DNA of 64,000 nt. Origin: Rhipicephalus microplus (taxonomy: Eukaryota; Arthropoda; Arachnida; Ixodida; Ixodidae). The stretch covers positions 323,180,017-323,244,016 of the forward strand of contig NC_134710.1 in assembly GCF_043290135.1 (NCBI RefSeq). Direction: 5' to 3'. Shown here piece by piece: positions 1 to 12,001 of the stretch. The notes under the pieces were generated by a model. That model was given only the letters and a program-made list of their open reading frames with translations. It ran no database searches and was not told the DNA's origin. The translations under genes and the position numbers were made by a program. The stretch's first letter is position 1, and every line of letters starts with the position of its first letter.

Positions 1-1115
1 TCTTTTTCGGGTAGAAAAGTCACTGTGCTGACGAACAGTGTAAGTCATTGTCGAAGGAGACGATAAAGCCATAATCCAATCTATTCAGTAGGCAATACTT
101 TGCGCCCCGAATCGTCCATGTATATTGGGCATGATTGCAAGTTGATACTTTCTTATTTGTGCTCGTACACTAACCCTTGTAACGACCGAATGCAGGCAAA
201 AAATAATCAAGTGCGCAATGTTTTAATAAATCAAAACTTTATCCTTTGTTAAAGAAGAGAAAACATGAACAAAATTACCAGAACCACGCACGCTTGGACT
301 TCTCGCTATTACCACGCTTACGGAGGGCTCTCAACGTGTGATTGATAGATGAAATATAGGAACAGAATTTTAAATTGCTTATCTCGGTCAGATCCTACTT
401 CTCAGGTCGAGCGCTGGATGGTGCCTACAAGGCTCGATGCTATTGGCAAAGTCTGCGTCTGAGCTCGACGCTGCTTTTGTATTGAGAAGAGAGATAATGA
501 AACATTTATCGATAATACATAAGTTACTAGTGATTGGACCTCCCAGTCCCGAAGAGCATTGGCTCTTCCCACATGCGGTCCGGGCTTGGTCAAACTGTTG
601 CTGCACGAGGTCAGGAATGAACGGGGTCACCTGTCACTCGACTATACTACCTTCATGATCCCACGATATATTGAGATCGTTGTAGCGCTGCAAGACCATA
701 TGAAATGAAGTGACCGTCTGAAGAGAGAATTTACACTGCGGATTCTATACACAGAAGGGTCTGTTTTTTGACAATATATAAGAAGTTGGAAAGTATGATG
801 AATATAATCGTCCACACGCGATCTGTGCTGTCTTATGTAATGTAGTATCTTGGGGGGGGGGGGGGGGGGGGGGTAGAGTGCATATATTCAGCCTGATGTG
901 TTGCAGGGTATCTGTATAGAAAAAAAAAAGGATTGAAGATAGTCCTGGTCAGCTCACTGTCAACAATGTTGACCCGAGAGTGGACCTCGCATAGCCACTG
1001 TAAAACTATTATTAGCCCGACGTTGTGTGTTGCTTTAGTGGCGTTGCTCAGGAGTCTACTCTTAATCTGCCACTGCTTAGGCGTTATATTTATAATCTCC
1101 CTCTCAATTCATTCT
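1..1115. repeat. Left part of a segmental duplication (copy 1)
   Basis: This stretch aligns through most of its length with 16020-17095. For example, both hold the same run around 'gcaagaccatatgaaatgaa', and in the part I compared (about 680-870 against 16700-16880) identity is roughly 90% by eye. No convincing coding frame is present; the short ORFs are not shared intact between the two copies. The block starts at the window edge, so it may extend further left. A 22-G homopolymer at 852-873 is only five G in the other copy. The alignment ends abruptly near 1115, where the sequence joins the last-exon relic of the LRR gene. Confidence 0.85.
852..873. repeat. Poly-G homopolymer, 22 bases
   Basis: There is an uninterrupted run of 22 G. 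The paralogous site at about 16880 carries five G, so the run expanded here or contracted there after the duplication. Such runs are prone to slippage and assembly error. Confidence 0.9.
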
Positions 1116-1145
1116 CTCAACCATTATTAATGTATACATGATTAA

Positions 1146-1460
1146 TGGCACCACGCTGGACTGCTCGAAGAGCTCGCTGAGCAACAGAGCATCAGCGTTG
1201 CCGAGGTCACTTCGATCGTTCACCGCGGGCTTCTCAGCATTGAAGGCCTGCACGACTTCATGCGACTGGCTGGCGTCGTCCAGGTCAGCTTCGTGTGTGG
1301 GCCTCGCCAACACGATCGACTTCAACTGGACACGCTCAACGAAGACTGCTGGAGGCTAGTGCGCCGTTACCTGGTGCTCGACGACGTACGACAGCCCTCA
1401 AAGCACCAAACCTGCACTTACGGGCCTTATATTCAGTCCCTCAAGAAAACTGCCCCGTAA
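1146..1460 (+). pseudogene. Relic of the last exon of an LRR-family gene (exon 1 deleted)
   Basis: This frame is open for 104 codons and ends in TAA at 1458-1460. It is collinear, with no indel, with 23198-23512, the last exon of the LRR gene. In the first 84 codons there are about ten base differences, seven of which change the amino acid, so little constraint is visible. Both copies share the core motif HDFMRLAGVV and the later segment NEDCWRLVRRYLVLDDV. The frame starts directly after a TAA at 1143-1145, so the 5' end of the exon, the intron and the large upstream LRR exon are missing. No start context or splice acceptor remains. It is read as a truncated duplicate, not an expressed gene. 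Confidence 0.75.
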
Positions 1461-3750
1461 TAAAATAGTTACTTTTGAAGCCCGTGTTTTACTGTGTTCG
1501 GTGGCACTGGCATTCTTTCACACGTAGTCTGTAGTTCAGCATTCGCCATTTTCTTGCAACTCGAGACAGCTGGTACGGTAGATTGGCGCCATACACTGAG
1601 TGTCGCGATGTCTACGCCTGAGAAGTCCATGATGCACAACGTGTTCGGTTACCCAAAGACGTATTCAAAGGATTTATATTGAGCTTCTGGTCTCTCGCAG
1701 TCAAGAATGAGCCTGTCAACGCTTGGTATAAGAGCAGGAAGCTTGCAACTGAGGACGCCTCGAGTTCTGGGTGTGAAATTTTGAGAATATACGCGATCTC
1801 GAGCTTGACGTGTAACTTCGAGGAGGACCGCATATAAGATGGCACATTTTGATCTCTACATGAGGTTCTCCCTCTTGACCATTTGTAGGATTTTCCGAAC
1901 AATACCTCGTGAATCCTACTCCATTTAGCGAATTTGAAAGGTGCCTTTAAGTTGCGACATATTATGTAATCGATTTCTGGCTACGTCATTTTAGTTATAA
2001 TTGTTGTGGTACGTTAAACCCTCGATAGTATTAATAGTAAAATCGTTATATAAAACGCAAGCAGAATTCATTATTGTAGTTATGAATCCTTCACGAAATA
2101 TTTTATCTTTACTACAGTCGTATGATAGGGTATGAACGCACCAAAGTGATTTCCAGGATGGCCCGAGCTTCACAAGAAGACGAGAGTGCTCTGTGCAGGC
2201 AATGTGGTGGTCAAGACAGGAAGATATTTCAGAGCGGTCGAAAGCAGTGCGAAGGAGAACGGTTACACATACTACCATTACGTAACAAGGGCAAACGAGG
2301 CTTTGCAGTTGTCTTGATCGGAACACCGCATGCGAATGCGTCAACGTTGGCATTCAATCAGCATTTCAACAGTGCAGCGACATCAGCGTGATTGCCGTGT
2401 TGTATTCCTACCAACTGGTTATCGGTTTTCTCACAGAAGTGTTTTTTTTCACTTGTATCTAATTATCTTGATATTTGTACACTCATATCTGCATGTTATC
2501 TAATTACAGCTTGAGCCCTGAACGAAGCCATTGAAGGAATACATTTAGGTAGTAATGAATGCGGTGTTTGAACTCTCCCATAGTTGTGTTTGTGGAGCAA
2601 AAAAATTTATCCTGTGTCTGACAGACATGCATAATTTAAAGGTGGCCGCCCATTCCGAAACGAACACATGCTACAGCACGTGCTACCTTAAGGGCACGTT
2701 GTGGCTGTAAAGCAAGTTCGACAATATTTGAAAGGCGCAACTGCTCGTTGTTTACAGCGTTAAACCATTATAAAGAATGCATCCATATTAGAAAGCTTCA
2801 CTGACACAAGCGCCTTTCAGTTTTATTATTACAGTTCCGTTGTGCACAATTTAAAGCCCTCTTGTACTACCACGCAATAAAAAAATGCACCAAATGGTTG
2901 AATTAAACGCACCGGTGTGAAATATTGCTGTCGCATTCGACACTTGAGGGTGATTCTTGAAGGCCATTTAATATATTTTTAGATGCGAAGCAGCTTCTAG
3001 CGGAGATCAATCCGATGTGAGGCGTTACCACGCTTGCTGCACATGCTTGTGCCCTCCATTTCTCTCTTCTCTCTAACGCCTTCCTCGCCTTTTCCCGAGC
3101 CATCGGCGAAGGAAAAAAAAACGCTTTTTCGGTAGGAGTTGCTTAAAAGATTTCAAGCTGCATATGCAGTCGAGCCGCACGCAATCTCTGACGCCAGCGT
3201 AGCTCTCACCGTCTGGTTCGCCCTCCTGACGCCGCTAAGCTCTCTCTGCGTGATGCCCGTTCTCGGACCTCTTCGACCGGCTCCCAACTTTCCTATCTTT
3301 TTCTTCTTCTGTCGCTAACCTGTCCTATTTTTTCAGTCTATTTTCCACTATTCTTTTTATCCCTGCTTCTTCCGACCACAAAAAGGCACTGTGCGGTGCC
3401 GCCCAAGAGGTGCATTTTTCCTTATCTCAAGATCTTCTCATTCATTACTGTGGCACCCACAACTTTACTGCGCATATACATTCCATCCCTTTTTTCTCCC
3501 CTCTCTTACGCTCCTCATGGAACCGCGTTGCACGTTTCCGTCAGACAGGCAGCGTCTAGTTTGTTCGTAGCCTTTGATCGTCGGTCTTGGCGCGTTACAC
3601 GTTTCCCTGAGAAGGAGCGCCCCTGATTTTGTTCGCACGGGTCGACATTCCATGTCTGTGGCGTGTGCGTTGAGGAACCGACTGTTTAACAGTGCAGTGC
3701 TGTACGTACGGTTAACGTAATTTAGCGATCGTCACCGGCGGCCTTAGTCA
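1461..3750. repeat. Right part of the segmental duplication (copy 1), non-coding
   Basis: The stretch is collinear with 23513-25812 and corresponds to the 3' flank of the LRR gene in the other copy. Shared landmarks include the 'gcctgtcaacgcttggtata' region near 1710 and 23765, and the T/C-rich tract near 3290-3370 and 25370-25430. Small indels have broken every ORF that is open in only one copy, including the 89-codon frame at 2122-2391, so I annotate no gene. Homology stops at about 3747, just before the equivalent of the ATCT microsatellite in the other copy. Confidence 0.85.
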
Positions 3751-4147
3751 GGCTGGTAGACGTTCTGAATGGTTATGCACCTGTTTAGGACGAGGTAGAC
3801 GAGTTTCTGTTGGTGTCGTTAACCATCTCTCAGCGGCATCAAATCCAGATATGGTTCTCTTTAGTGGGAAATGGTGGAACTTTTTCAGCCGGGGTGACGG
3901 TGATGTTTTCATCGGTGTACGGCTATACGTCAGCACACTCTACTGCTTAGCTTTTACAGCAGATAGGGGTGAGAATATTCTAAAAAACAGTTCGTAATGA
4001 GCAGCCCTAAAAAAAGGTATGAATTTGGAATATTAGAGTCATTAGCTTCAGCGACGGTTTGAGAACAAGAAATATTATTTTTTCATTCTTTTATTTAGAC
4101 AGACGGTTCGTATTATTCAAATGATAATGGTCACAATTTACAAGCAC
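3751..4147. other. Non-coding spacer, nothing recognised
   Basis: About 400 bases between the duplication edge and a SINE. I see no credible coding frame, RNA gene or repeat family here. Confidence 0.5.
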
Positions 4148-4407
4148 GAAAAAAGATTGATTGATGCATTTGTGGGGTTTAACGTCCCAACACAACCATT
4201 TGATTATGAGAGACGCCGTAGTGGAGTACTCCGGAAATTTACCACCTGGGGTTCTTTAACGTGCACCCAAATCTGAGTACACGGGCCTACAACATTTCCG
4301 CCTCCATCGGAAATGCAGCCACCACAACCGGGATTTGATCCCGCGACCTGTGGGTCAGCAGCCGAGTACCTTAGCCACTAGACCACCGTGGCGGGGCGAA
4401 AAAGGAT
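4148..4407 (-). mobile_element. tRNA-derived SINE, copy a, with target-site duplication
   Basis: The SINE body occupies about 4158-4397 on the minus strand: the tRNA-like head lies at the right end and the (TCAA)n-type tail at the left. It is flanked by an imperfect 10-bp direct repeat, GAAAAAAGAT at 4148-4157 and GAAAAAGGAT at 4398-4407, as expected from LINE-assisted integration. The A-box and B-box areas are recognisable but mutated relative to the best copies. It is non-autonomous and encodes no protein. Confidence 0.88.
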
Positions 4408-4878
4408 GAAGACACAATTCGAACATATATTTTCCAAACTACTGAGTCCGAACTGAAATAAGCTTACCTTTTTCACAATTGAAGGCAGTTGGAAGAAGCG
4501 CCGAGCTTCTGACCGCTACAATCTTTTCATCAGAGATGAAAACAGCATTGTTTCACTTCATATTGGCTCTGCCTCCTGTTTCCGCCCATTGAATCATATA
4601 TTTATGGAGTAACTGCAGAGTAACTTCACGATTCGAAAAAATCGTTTTGCTCCCACGATGGTCGAATTACGCACAAGATCGCTTACCTTCCTTGTGGGCA
4701 AGAAAGCGCTCTTTTTCAGTTAACCAGCAGAAATTTGCTCACTGTGAGCAAATATTTGTTGGTGAATCTCATGTCGCGCGTCGGTAAAAAGAACGGGTGA
4801 AGTAACCAAATGGTTTGGCTGGTGCACGCGTTGCATTGATGAGACTGGTGTTGAAGATTTTTTAACGATTGACTTACT
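4408..4878. other. Non-coding spacer
   Basis: About 470 A+T-rich bases between two SINE copies with no feature I can support. Confidence 0.5.
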
Positions 4879-5092
4879 TGTCGGGTTTAATCTCCCAAAA
4901 CCATCATATGATTATGAGAGCCATCGTAGTGGAGGGCTACGAGAATTTCGACCACCTTGTGTTCTTTAACGTGCACACAAATCTTGGCACACGGGCCTAC
5001 AACATTTCCACCTTCAACGTAAGTGCAGCCGCTTCAGCCGGGATTCATTCCCGCGACCTGCGGGTCAGCTTCCGAGTCCCTTAGTGGCTAGA
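4879..5092 (-). mobile_element. tRNA-derived SINE, copy b, head truncated and diverged
   Basis: This is the same family as the other SINE copies, on the minus strand. The central segment around 'tctttaacgtgcac' is clear. The tRNA-like head is mutated and breaks off at 'ttagtggctagaagg', so the terminal CCGCGGTGG-like sequence is absent. I could not find flanking direct repeats. It is one of the more degraded copies in the window. Confidence 0.85.
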
Positions 5093-6267
5093 AGGAGGAT
5101 TTCTAGGCAATAGGACGCGTATTAGTCATCGTGTGCTTGCACCAAAGACATGCCGACGTACGCATCAGAAGCAAGTATTTTCGGTAAGCATTTGGTAGGA
5201 AAAGCGACGCGCTCATTTTGAAGTATTTTCATTCGCCGAGTACTACGGCTTTGGTGCCTAGCTTAAGATCTTTTGTTCCCGTTTGATATCCAAAGGCTGT
5301 AGTATGTTAACAATCATAAGATAACCGTAGTATTAACGTGTGTTCTCTTTTTTTTTCGCCAGACTTCGTGTTCTTCAGACGAACGCAGCTGCATGAAATT
5401 TTTGGCAAAAGTGGTGGTGAGGTGACGAGCCCATTGATGCTGCTCCTCCTGGTTGAGCAAAACTGCACACTTGTAGCGCAGGCTGCTTCACAGACCGTTT
5501 CAAATATTCACCTTCAGGCCAATGCAGCAATAAATAAGGTATCAGCTTGTAACAGACGACAGCAGCGATTGCAGTGTCACACAGCCGCTAAAGGTCTGCT
5601 ATCGCGGAGCCTTGCCTTATGCGTTATGCTATACGCTGTTTTTATCCTTCAATACTCGTGGCTCACTGATCGCAGTGATAACAAGGACAAAAACATTCAC
5701 ATTGAAAATGGTGTCGTTGTGCGATTGCTCCCCTGTGTGGGTTCCGACGGCTAACATCCTTTAGAATCGGTGCTAGTTGCCGCTAGAGGCACCAAAAGGG
5801 AAAGACAATCAGATAAGATGGAACAGCAGTGAACACGTGGCCTTATGTGAGGTGAACGAGGAAGCAAACGACCACTGTTTTCTCGCAACAGATATCTCTG
5901 TAAATACAGTGCCGAAATTCTACCTTGTGCTCTGGTCGCACATAATTGGAGTTTCGAGCCACATGTGTCAACACAACGGCACTTCTTCTGCTGGACAGCA
6001 CAAAAAGTTTGCTCCCGCGAACACGACGATCGCTTCCTTCGCCGGCAGGTTTGGCTAATCTATGCGGCGTGCAGGTCGAGTGAGTTTCAGGACTATGGCT
6101 CTTAAAGGTGATCGAAGTGGTGTGAAGGTTCAAGAAGACGAAAAAAAGGAAGTTATCTCCCAGAGTGGGCGTGAACTATGCATTTAGGCCATCATCATCT
6201 CAGTATTTCGTTGCACGGCTCAGCACCAGACATTAGAGAGCGTTGTCCATGGAATGTTAGGGTAACC
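5093..6267. other. Spacer with one possible isolated exon
   Basis: Apart from the candidate exon at 5364-5537, I see no supportable gene. The 93-codon frame at 5777-6058 has no recognisable domain and no splice context. Confidence 0.4.
5364..5537 (+). CDS. Possible internal exon of an unknown gene (weak)
   Basis: A pyrimidine tract followed by CAG at 5361-5363 makes a plausible splice acceptor, and AAG|GTATCA at 5537/5538 makes a plausible donor. The 174 bases between are open in one frame, which contains the segment LHEIFGKSGGEVTSPLM; the frame in fact stays open beyond the donor to 5754. The reading is polar and low in repeats, but I recognise no family. No neighbouring exons with matching phase were found, so chance pairing of splice-like signals is quite possible. 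Confidence 0.2.
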
Positions 6268-6525
6268 TATTTTAATCAGGCCCCCTGCCGGGGTGGTCTA
6301 GTGGATTAGGTACTGGGCTGCTCACCCGCAGGTCGCGGGATCGAAGCCCCTTGGCAGCGGCTGAATTTCAATAGAGGCATGGCAGCCCGCGTGCTCAGAT
6401 TTTAGTGCAACTTAAAGAGCTCCTTGTGGTAAAAATTTTCGGAACCTTTCACTACGGCGTCTCCCATAATTATGTAGTAGTTTTGTGACAATAAACCACA
6501 CATATCTATCAATATTTTACCCAGG
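6268..6525 (+). mobile_element. tRNA-derived SINE, copy c, with imperfect target-site duplication
   Basis: This copy is on the plus strand, from the tRNA-like head 'gccggggtggtctagtgg' near 6287 to the tail 'catatctatcaat' near 6512. Its flanks TATTTTAATCAGG (6268-6280) and TATTTTACCCAGG (6513-6525) match at 11 of 13 bases, as expected for an old target-site duplication. The body is the most diverged of the longer copies. The A-box TGGTCTAGTGG survives intact. Confidence 0.85.
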
Positions 6526-7662
6526 CATTTCTTCAGTTTTAATTTTCTCGCTACTTGCAACTTGTCGCTGCATAAAATATTTCTTTGCTCACCAAGCGTA
6601 AACCGTTGTTTTAATTGTATTGCGTGTGCAATGGTACGCTATTACTATTAAATGCGACTTTTACTAAAAGCACGTGCAAAGCAATTGATGAACTAGATTT
6701 TCCCTCAGGGAATGTACATGTCTTACACAAGAAGAAGGAGAAGAACTGAGAACACGAACTGTCACACAAGTGGCAAACACGTCTTTGTCAGTTCGTTATT
6801 GATTGTTGGTGGGCTGGTTTGGAAGCGCTGTAACGTGAAAATAAGTTACTCATTTTGTCCCGGTAGTTTTGCGCAGTACCTATTTTTTTCTATCTAAATG
6901 AAACACACGCCTTGTAGAGCTACTTTTAAGAGGTACTATGTGCGACAACAGTGAACAAAGTGCGTTTGTTAAACTTGCCACAGCACGCGCTTCACTAACC
7001 ACTTGTACACTAGACATGGACAGAGATACTCCAACTAAAAAAAGTATTCCGCAGTGCAGATATTAAAATCCAAGCGCTGGAAAGTCTTAAATATAGATTC
7101 TGAGATACTTTTGCCCTTGATGTATCGCAATAATCTCGAAATACTTTTCATAAATAGTAAACATGTAGTCCTGAAAACAGATACAAGAATAGACTACTAA
7201 AGAATGCTGATGGTCCACGAAGAGATCCTTAGGCGCAGGATAACACTGTTATTTCTTATTCACTGTATTGAGCTTTGCAAGCCAGATCTGACATTGTTAT
7301 CACTAGCGAGCACGAGTGAATGAAAATTTGTGTTCTTTTATTCCGTAGAGACAAGTCTGTGATTATTGAGGTGGTCGTTTTCTTCATTGTAATGAAGCTG
7401 CACCACCTTGCCAAACGCGCTGTCATACACTGAACATTGATACGGCCTCAATAGTGCCGCGGAATGACGAACGCTCGAGAAACAATTGGCCCGAATCTAT
7501 GTTTTACTGTAAATGTCGTTGAAAGACGATAGTCTTCCGTGTGGAGAGAGTGAAGAAAACGTTTATTTGATGTTCTGCGCAAGAAAATCTGTGAATGGTA
7601 TTCTGAAGGCGCTGCGTTAGAGTGCCTCAAGCATGTAGCGGAGGTGAACTAGTGCACCTAGT
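6526..7662. other. Non-coding spacer, nothing recognised
   Basis: This is A+T-rich DNA of just over 1.1 kb. The only frames present are short and lack domain signals, splice context or repeats. Confidence 0.5.
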
Positions 7663-7818
7663 ATGGATGGATGGATGGATCGATATGACTGTACCCTTTA
7701 GATCGGGCGGTGTATAGCGCCACCAAGCCGTGATACGTAATGAACCAAAAACTAGATTTATTTATTTTTTCAAATAGTGAGGTTGAGGGTTTCTTCTTTG
7801 CAGTGAAGGGTTTAATTT

Positions 7819-9951
7819 TCACTCGTGCTTTGACTTTAGCCACCAAACAGATAACCTCCTTCTAGTTAATTCTACCCGCTTAATGTCTATTTTGCCTTCC
7901 CTGTGCCTTAACCCCAGTGTTTTGAAAAACTCTGCGCCATCATCCTGAACCATAGGGTGATGCCCTTTACAGAACATTATCAAGTGTTCGGCAGTTTCTT
8001 CTGCCTCTCCACACGCACTGCATACCGTGTGTACCCCTTCGTATTTGGCCCGATATGTCTTGGTTCGTAATACTCCCGTTCTGGCCTCAAACAGTAGAGA
8101 ACTACCCCGAGTATTATCATAGATCCTTTTCTTGGCAATTTCCTGCTTAAAAGTTCGATAGATCTCTAGTACGAACTTCTTATTCATGCCAATTCTCCAC
8201 ATTTTGGTCTCAGCTTCCTTCACCTTCTTCCTAACCGATAATTCTTTTTGGTTTGGCCCCCTGCTGTTTTCTAATTATTTACCAGTCAATTTTTTGGTTC
8301 GCTTCCTTCATTTTGTATTGACATTCTTCATGTACAAGTAGCTGAATGTCTTCCTAGCCAAACGCTCCTCCCCCATTTCTCTTAATCACTTCTCAAGTTT
8401 TATTTTGCTGCTAGCTTCCTTGTCTCAAATGATGTTCATCTCATATCACCTTGTACTCCCTGATTTGGTGTATTCCCGTGAGCTCCTAAGGCAAGCCTAC
8501 CTGATTTCACGTTGCTTAATTTCTAATTTTGCTTGAACTTCTGATCTCATGCACAAGACCGCATTGCCGAACGTCAGACAAGAAACCATGACCCCTTTCC
8601 ATACTCCTCTCACAACATCACACCTATTGTAATTCCACAGTGCCCTACTTTTCATTAACGCTGTATTCCTGGTACCTTTAGTCGTCACGTATATTTCGTG
8701 TTCCCTCAGGTACTCGGCCCCATTGCTTATCCATACGCCCAGATATTTGTATGTATCTGTTATCTCTAGCGTGACCTCCCGTATTCTTAGCTCATATACC
8801 TTCATTGTCAATAAAAATCATGACTGCTGAAGTTTCCATACTGATTCTGAAATCAAACCTATCTCCCTCATTACCGCAGATGTCTACCAATCTCTGCAAA
8901 TCTTCCTTGTTGTCCGCCATTAGCAGTATATGATCTGCGTACATCAATGCTGGTAGTGCCTGTTCAATGAATTTTCCTTGTTTGACGAAAAACAGGTTGA
9001 GGCCCAGACCACTTCCCTCTAATTTGGCCGCAAATCCTTGTACGTACATAAAGAGTAATAAGGGTGACTGGGGACACCCTGCATAAGCCCCCGTTTCACC
9101 TCTGCAGGCTTGGATACCTGTTTTTCCCATTTTATAACTACCTTGTTACCGTTATAGATATCCTTTAAAAGATTAGTGACTACATCTTCCACGCCTAGTA
9201 TGTCATTATTCTCCGCAATTCTTTTTGAACCACGCTATCTTACGTTCTCTTGATATCCAAAAATGGTAGCCGCCGAAGCCTGGGTTCATTTTCTGCTAGT
9301 TCGATGCACTGCGTCAAAGAGAACAGATTGTCTTCCGAAACCCATTCTGCAGTTCTCCCAGCACCCCCTCTTCCTCTATCTATGCCTGCAGTCTTTCCGT
9401 TATAATCTGCATCACCAGCGTGTAGACCACTGATGTCACACCTATAGGACAGTAGTTGCTTATGCCAGCTTTGTCCCACTTTCCTTTATAGATCATGCTC
9501 ATCCTGCCAAGTTTTCATTCAACGGGAACTTCACCATCGATTATTATTTTGCTCACTGCCTCTCTCAAAGCCCGCTTAGACTTTAGACCTAATATCTTTA
9601 TCAGCATGATTGGAATGCCATCTGGGCCTGTTGATGTCCCACTAGGAACCCTTTTCTCAGCCCTTTCCCGCTCTCGTTGTGTAAATAGAGCCATTGCGCC
9701 AATCTATTCATCTTTGTCTATTGTGGTGCATAAAGCACGTCTTTGTTGAAATTTTTCTGCCACCCTTGCTCTTATATATTCAATACCTTCGTCCCCTTCT
9801 AGCCTAGCACCTTGAGCTGTAGTGTTAAACCTCTGCTCTGGCCTCGTCTCATTTCTTAGGGAGTTTAGATGGTTCCAAAATTTCGCAGCTGCCTTTGTAT
9901 CTTTTATGTACTTCTGCCAGCCACTCAGCTCCCTTTCTTCTAATCTTTTCA
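7819..9951 (-). pseudogene. Element A ORF2, 3' half: reverse transcriptase and C-terminal domain
   Basis: Read right to left, this holds the RT thumb-proximal and palm segments and the C-terminal region. The piece at 9130-8792 contains PLLLFMYVQGFAAKLEG and a catalytic box reading YADH where the family norm is YADD, so the second catalytic aspartate is lost. The piece at 8811-8497 continues the connection region (YKYLGVWI). The piece at 8223-7819 ends in a Cys/His motif, CSACGEAEETAEHLIMFC, typical of LINE C-termini. Several frameshifts separate the pieces. The upstream end joins, after removal of element B, to the fragment ending at 12009. Confidence 0.85.
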
Positions 9952-9958
9952 TTGATCA
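9952..9958. repeat. Target-site duplication of element B, left copy (TTGATCA)
   Basis: The 7-bp sequence TTGATCA here matches 12002-12008 exactly. Immediately left of it the element A reading frame resumes. Confidence 0.75.
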
Positions 9959-10316
9959 GAAAGGATTCAATTCAACTTCAATTCAATTCAATTTTATTTC
10001 AACCCAAGGATGAGGGCAGGCTCGGGAGAAAAGTGACGTTTTGTCACTTGAGGAGAACCCGAGCCTCCCTAATACATGGCAAGCAACGTGGACATGGGTA
10101 AAGAAACATAGGCCATGAACATATAGGCAATAACCATAGGCCACGAGATGTTTGGCGCAGTACAAGTCGGAAGATGCACGTACAGTAATGCTATGTACAG
10201 AGACTAATATGCGTAAGTAGTTCTTTCAGCACAAATTCCGAAGTACAAAGCAAAATATGGCAGAATACAAAATACTATATATATGACAACAATGCTATGC
10301 ATAGAAATTGCGTGTA

Positions 10317-10377
10317 GACACATACACATAAATATACACACATATATGCAGATGCATATACAGACACATATATATAC

Positions 10378-10408
<31 letters not shown>

Positions 10409-10460
10409 CATACATATATATATACACACACACATATACATATATATATATATATATATA
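10317..10460. repeat. CA/TA-type compound microsatellite
   Basis: A run of CA, TA and CATA dinucleotides lies in the 3' UTR of element B. The long open frames over this stretch on both strands (for example 10283-10657) are products of the repeat, not genes. Confidence 0.9.
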
Positions 10461-10500
10461 GACAGTTCCATGAATGCCTGGACCACCATTTTCTCGATTT

Positions 10501-12001
10501 TTACGATAAAAGCACTTCCCTATTGTCACGCGCACTGCATTTCTCAAGGATTATTTTTGCCTCCTGTAATTTATTTAATAGCAAAGGAACACTAAAACAT
10601 AACATATGTCGCCCAAAGTTTGTTCTACAGAATGGAAGGTTTCAATGTTGTTGCTGACGAGTAGGGTACGGATTAGCATGCGTTTCCAATACAAAAATAT
10701 CTAAGAAGGCACGATTGTTATGAAAAAGAGATTGCTTATATCTTATTGCTAGGGAATACTCGTAAAGTTTGTGAATTGAGACAATATTATAGCGCTGAAA
10801 CAGTTCATCAGTGTGTGCATAGTAGTCGACATTTGCTATAAACCTGATCGCTTTTTTTTTGTAGTCTGTATATTTTACTCATGTTGGTTGCTGTCGTACT
10901 TGCCCATACCAAAAGACAATAATTTACATGCGACAAAAACAAGCTGTTATAAAGTGTTAGCTTAACAGAAACTGGAAGCAAATAACACATTCGTGCAAGT
11001 ATGCCCACACATTTTGATAGGTTGGTAATTAGATTATTCATCGGAGGATCCCACGACATTGTGCAATTAAAAAGTACTCCTAATGTTTTAACGGTTTCTA
11101 CAATTTCAACAGCCATGCTACCTATACGTAGTCTATTGTCTAAGGAAATCTGTCTCCGCGAATAAAAAACTACAGCTTTTGTTTCTGTTGCATTAATGAG
11201 TAATGAATTTCGTTCACTCCATGTGTTTAAGCTTTGTAACGTAGTGTTTATAAGTGTGATCATGGCAGTCATGTGGTTACCTGTAAAGAAAATGCTGGTG
11301 TCATCCGCGTATATTATGTGTTTAGCTTTGTCACTGACCTTGACAATGTCATTTATTTATAGGTTAAAAAGCAGCGGTCCTAGAATGCTACGTTGCGGAA
11401 CCCCTCTGGTTATTGCCTGGAGAGAAGAAAATGAATCCTTAATTTTTACACATTGTGAGCGGTACTTGAAGTAAGATTTCAAGAGGGAAAGCGGAATGCC
11501 GCGAACACCATATATTTCTAATTTTCCAAATATAGTATGATGACAGACACGGTCGAAAGCCTTAGAAAAATCTATGAAAACACCAATGCAAAGTTCTTTA
11601 CTCTCAAGCGATTTAAGAATTATTTCTTTCTGAGCTAGTAAAGCAGTCTCTGTCGACCTGCCCTTCATAAAACCATGTTGAGATTGGGATAATATGTTAA
11701 ACTTCTTACAAAAATTCATGAGTCTTTTAAAAATAATTTTCTCCAAGTCTTTTGAAAATATGGGTAATATAGAAATTGGCCGATAGTTCGTAAGATCATT
11801 CTTGTCTCCTTTCTCATATAACGCGCTGACAACGGACGTTTGCATTTGTTTTGGGAAACAGCCTGTTGATAGGGACCAATTATAAATGTGAGAGAGCACG
11901 GGAGCTAAGATATCGATTGCATGTTTGATCGGGGAAAGCTGAGGACCATCTTTGTCACGAGCGCTGCTCAGTTTAAGCGTGAAAAAAATTGAAACTATTT
12001 C
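10501..12001 (-). pseudogene. Element B reverse transcriptase (pseudogene)
   Basis: The minus-strand frame at 12022-11357 holds RT motifs including NYRPISILP, QHGFMKGRST and FIDFSKAFD, then stops at TAA (11357-11359). The same frame continues beyond the stop with the catalytic box YADD near 11310 and runs to 10808. The C-terminal region then continues in another frame, with PYPTRQQQH, to a TAA at 10501-10503. The copy therefore has one in-frame nonsense codon and at least one frameshift and cannot make an intact RT. Motif style suggests a CR1/Jockey-type element, but the clade is not established. Confidence 0.88.

Larger units (their letters stand above)
9959..12001 (-). mobile_element. Non-LTR retrotransposon B, 5'-truncated, inserted in element A
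   Basis: This 2.0 kb element lies in the same orientation as its host element A. It begins just upstream of the RT domain, so it is 5'-truncated as is usual for LINE copies. Its 3' UTR contains a long CA/TA microsatellite, and it ends in an AATTG-type short-repeat tail at about 9970-10000. It is bounded by the direct repeat TTGATCA. The element A protein frame reads up to HASN just outside its right end and resumes at INEKIRRKG just outside its left end. That is direct evidence that B landed in a pre-existing A. Confidence 0.85.

Noticed and set aside
2122..2391. 89-codon frame in the duplicated block
   Set aside because: The paralogous region at 24178-24440 is broken by indels, so the frame is not conserved.
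10275..10657. Long frames of alternating Ile/Tyr/Val/Cys or His/Thr
   Set aside because: These are products of the CA/TA microsatellite in the 3' UTR of LINE B.
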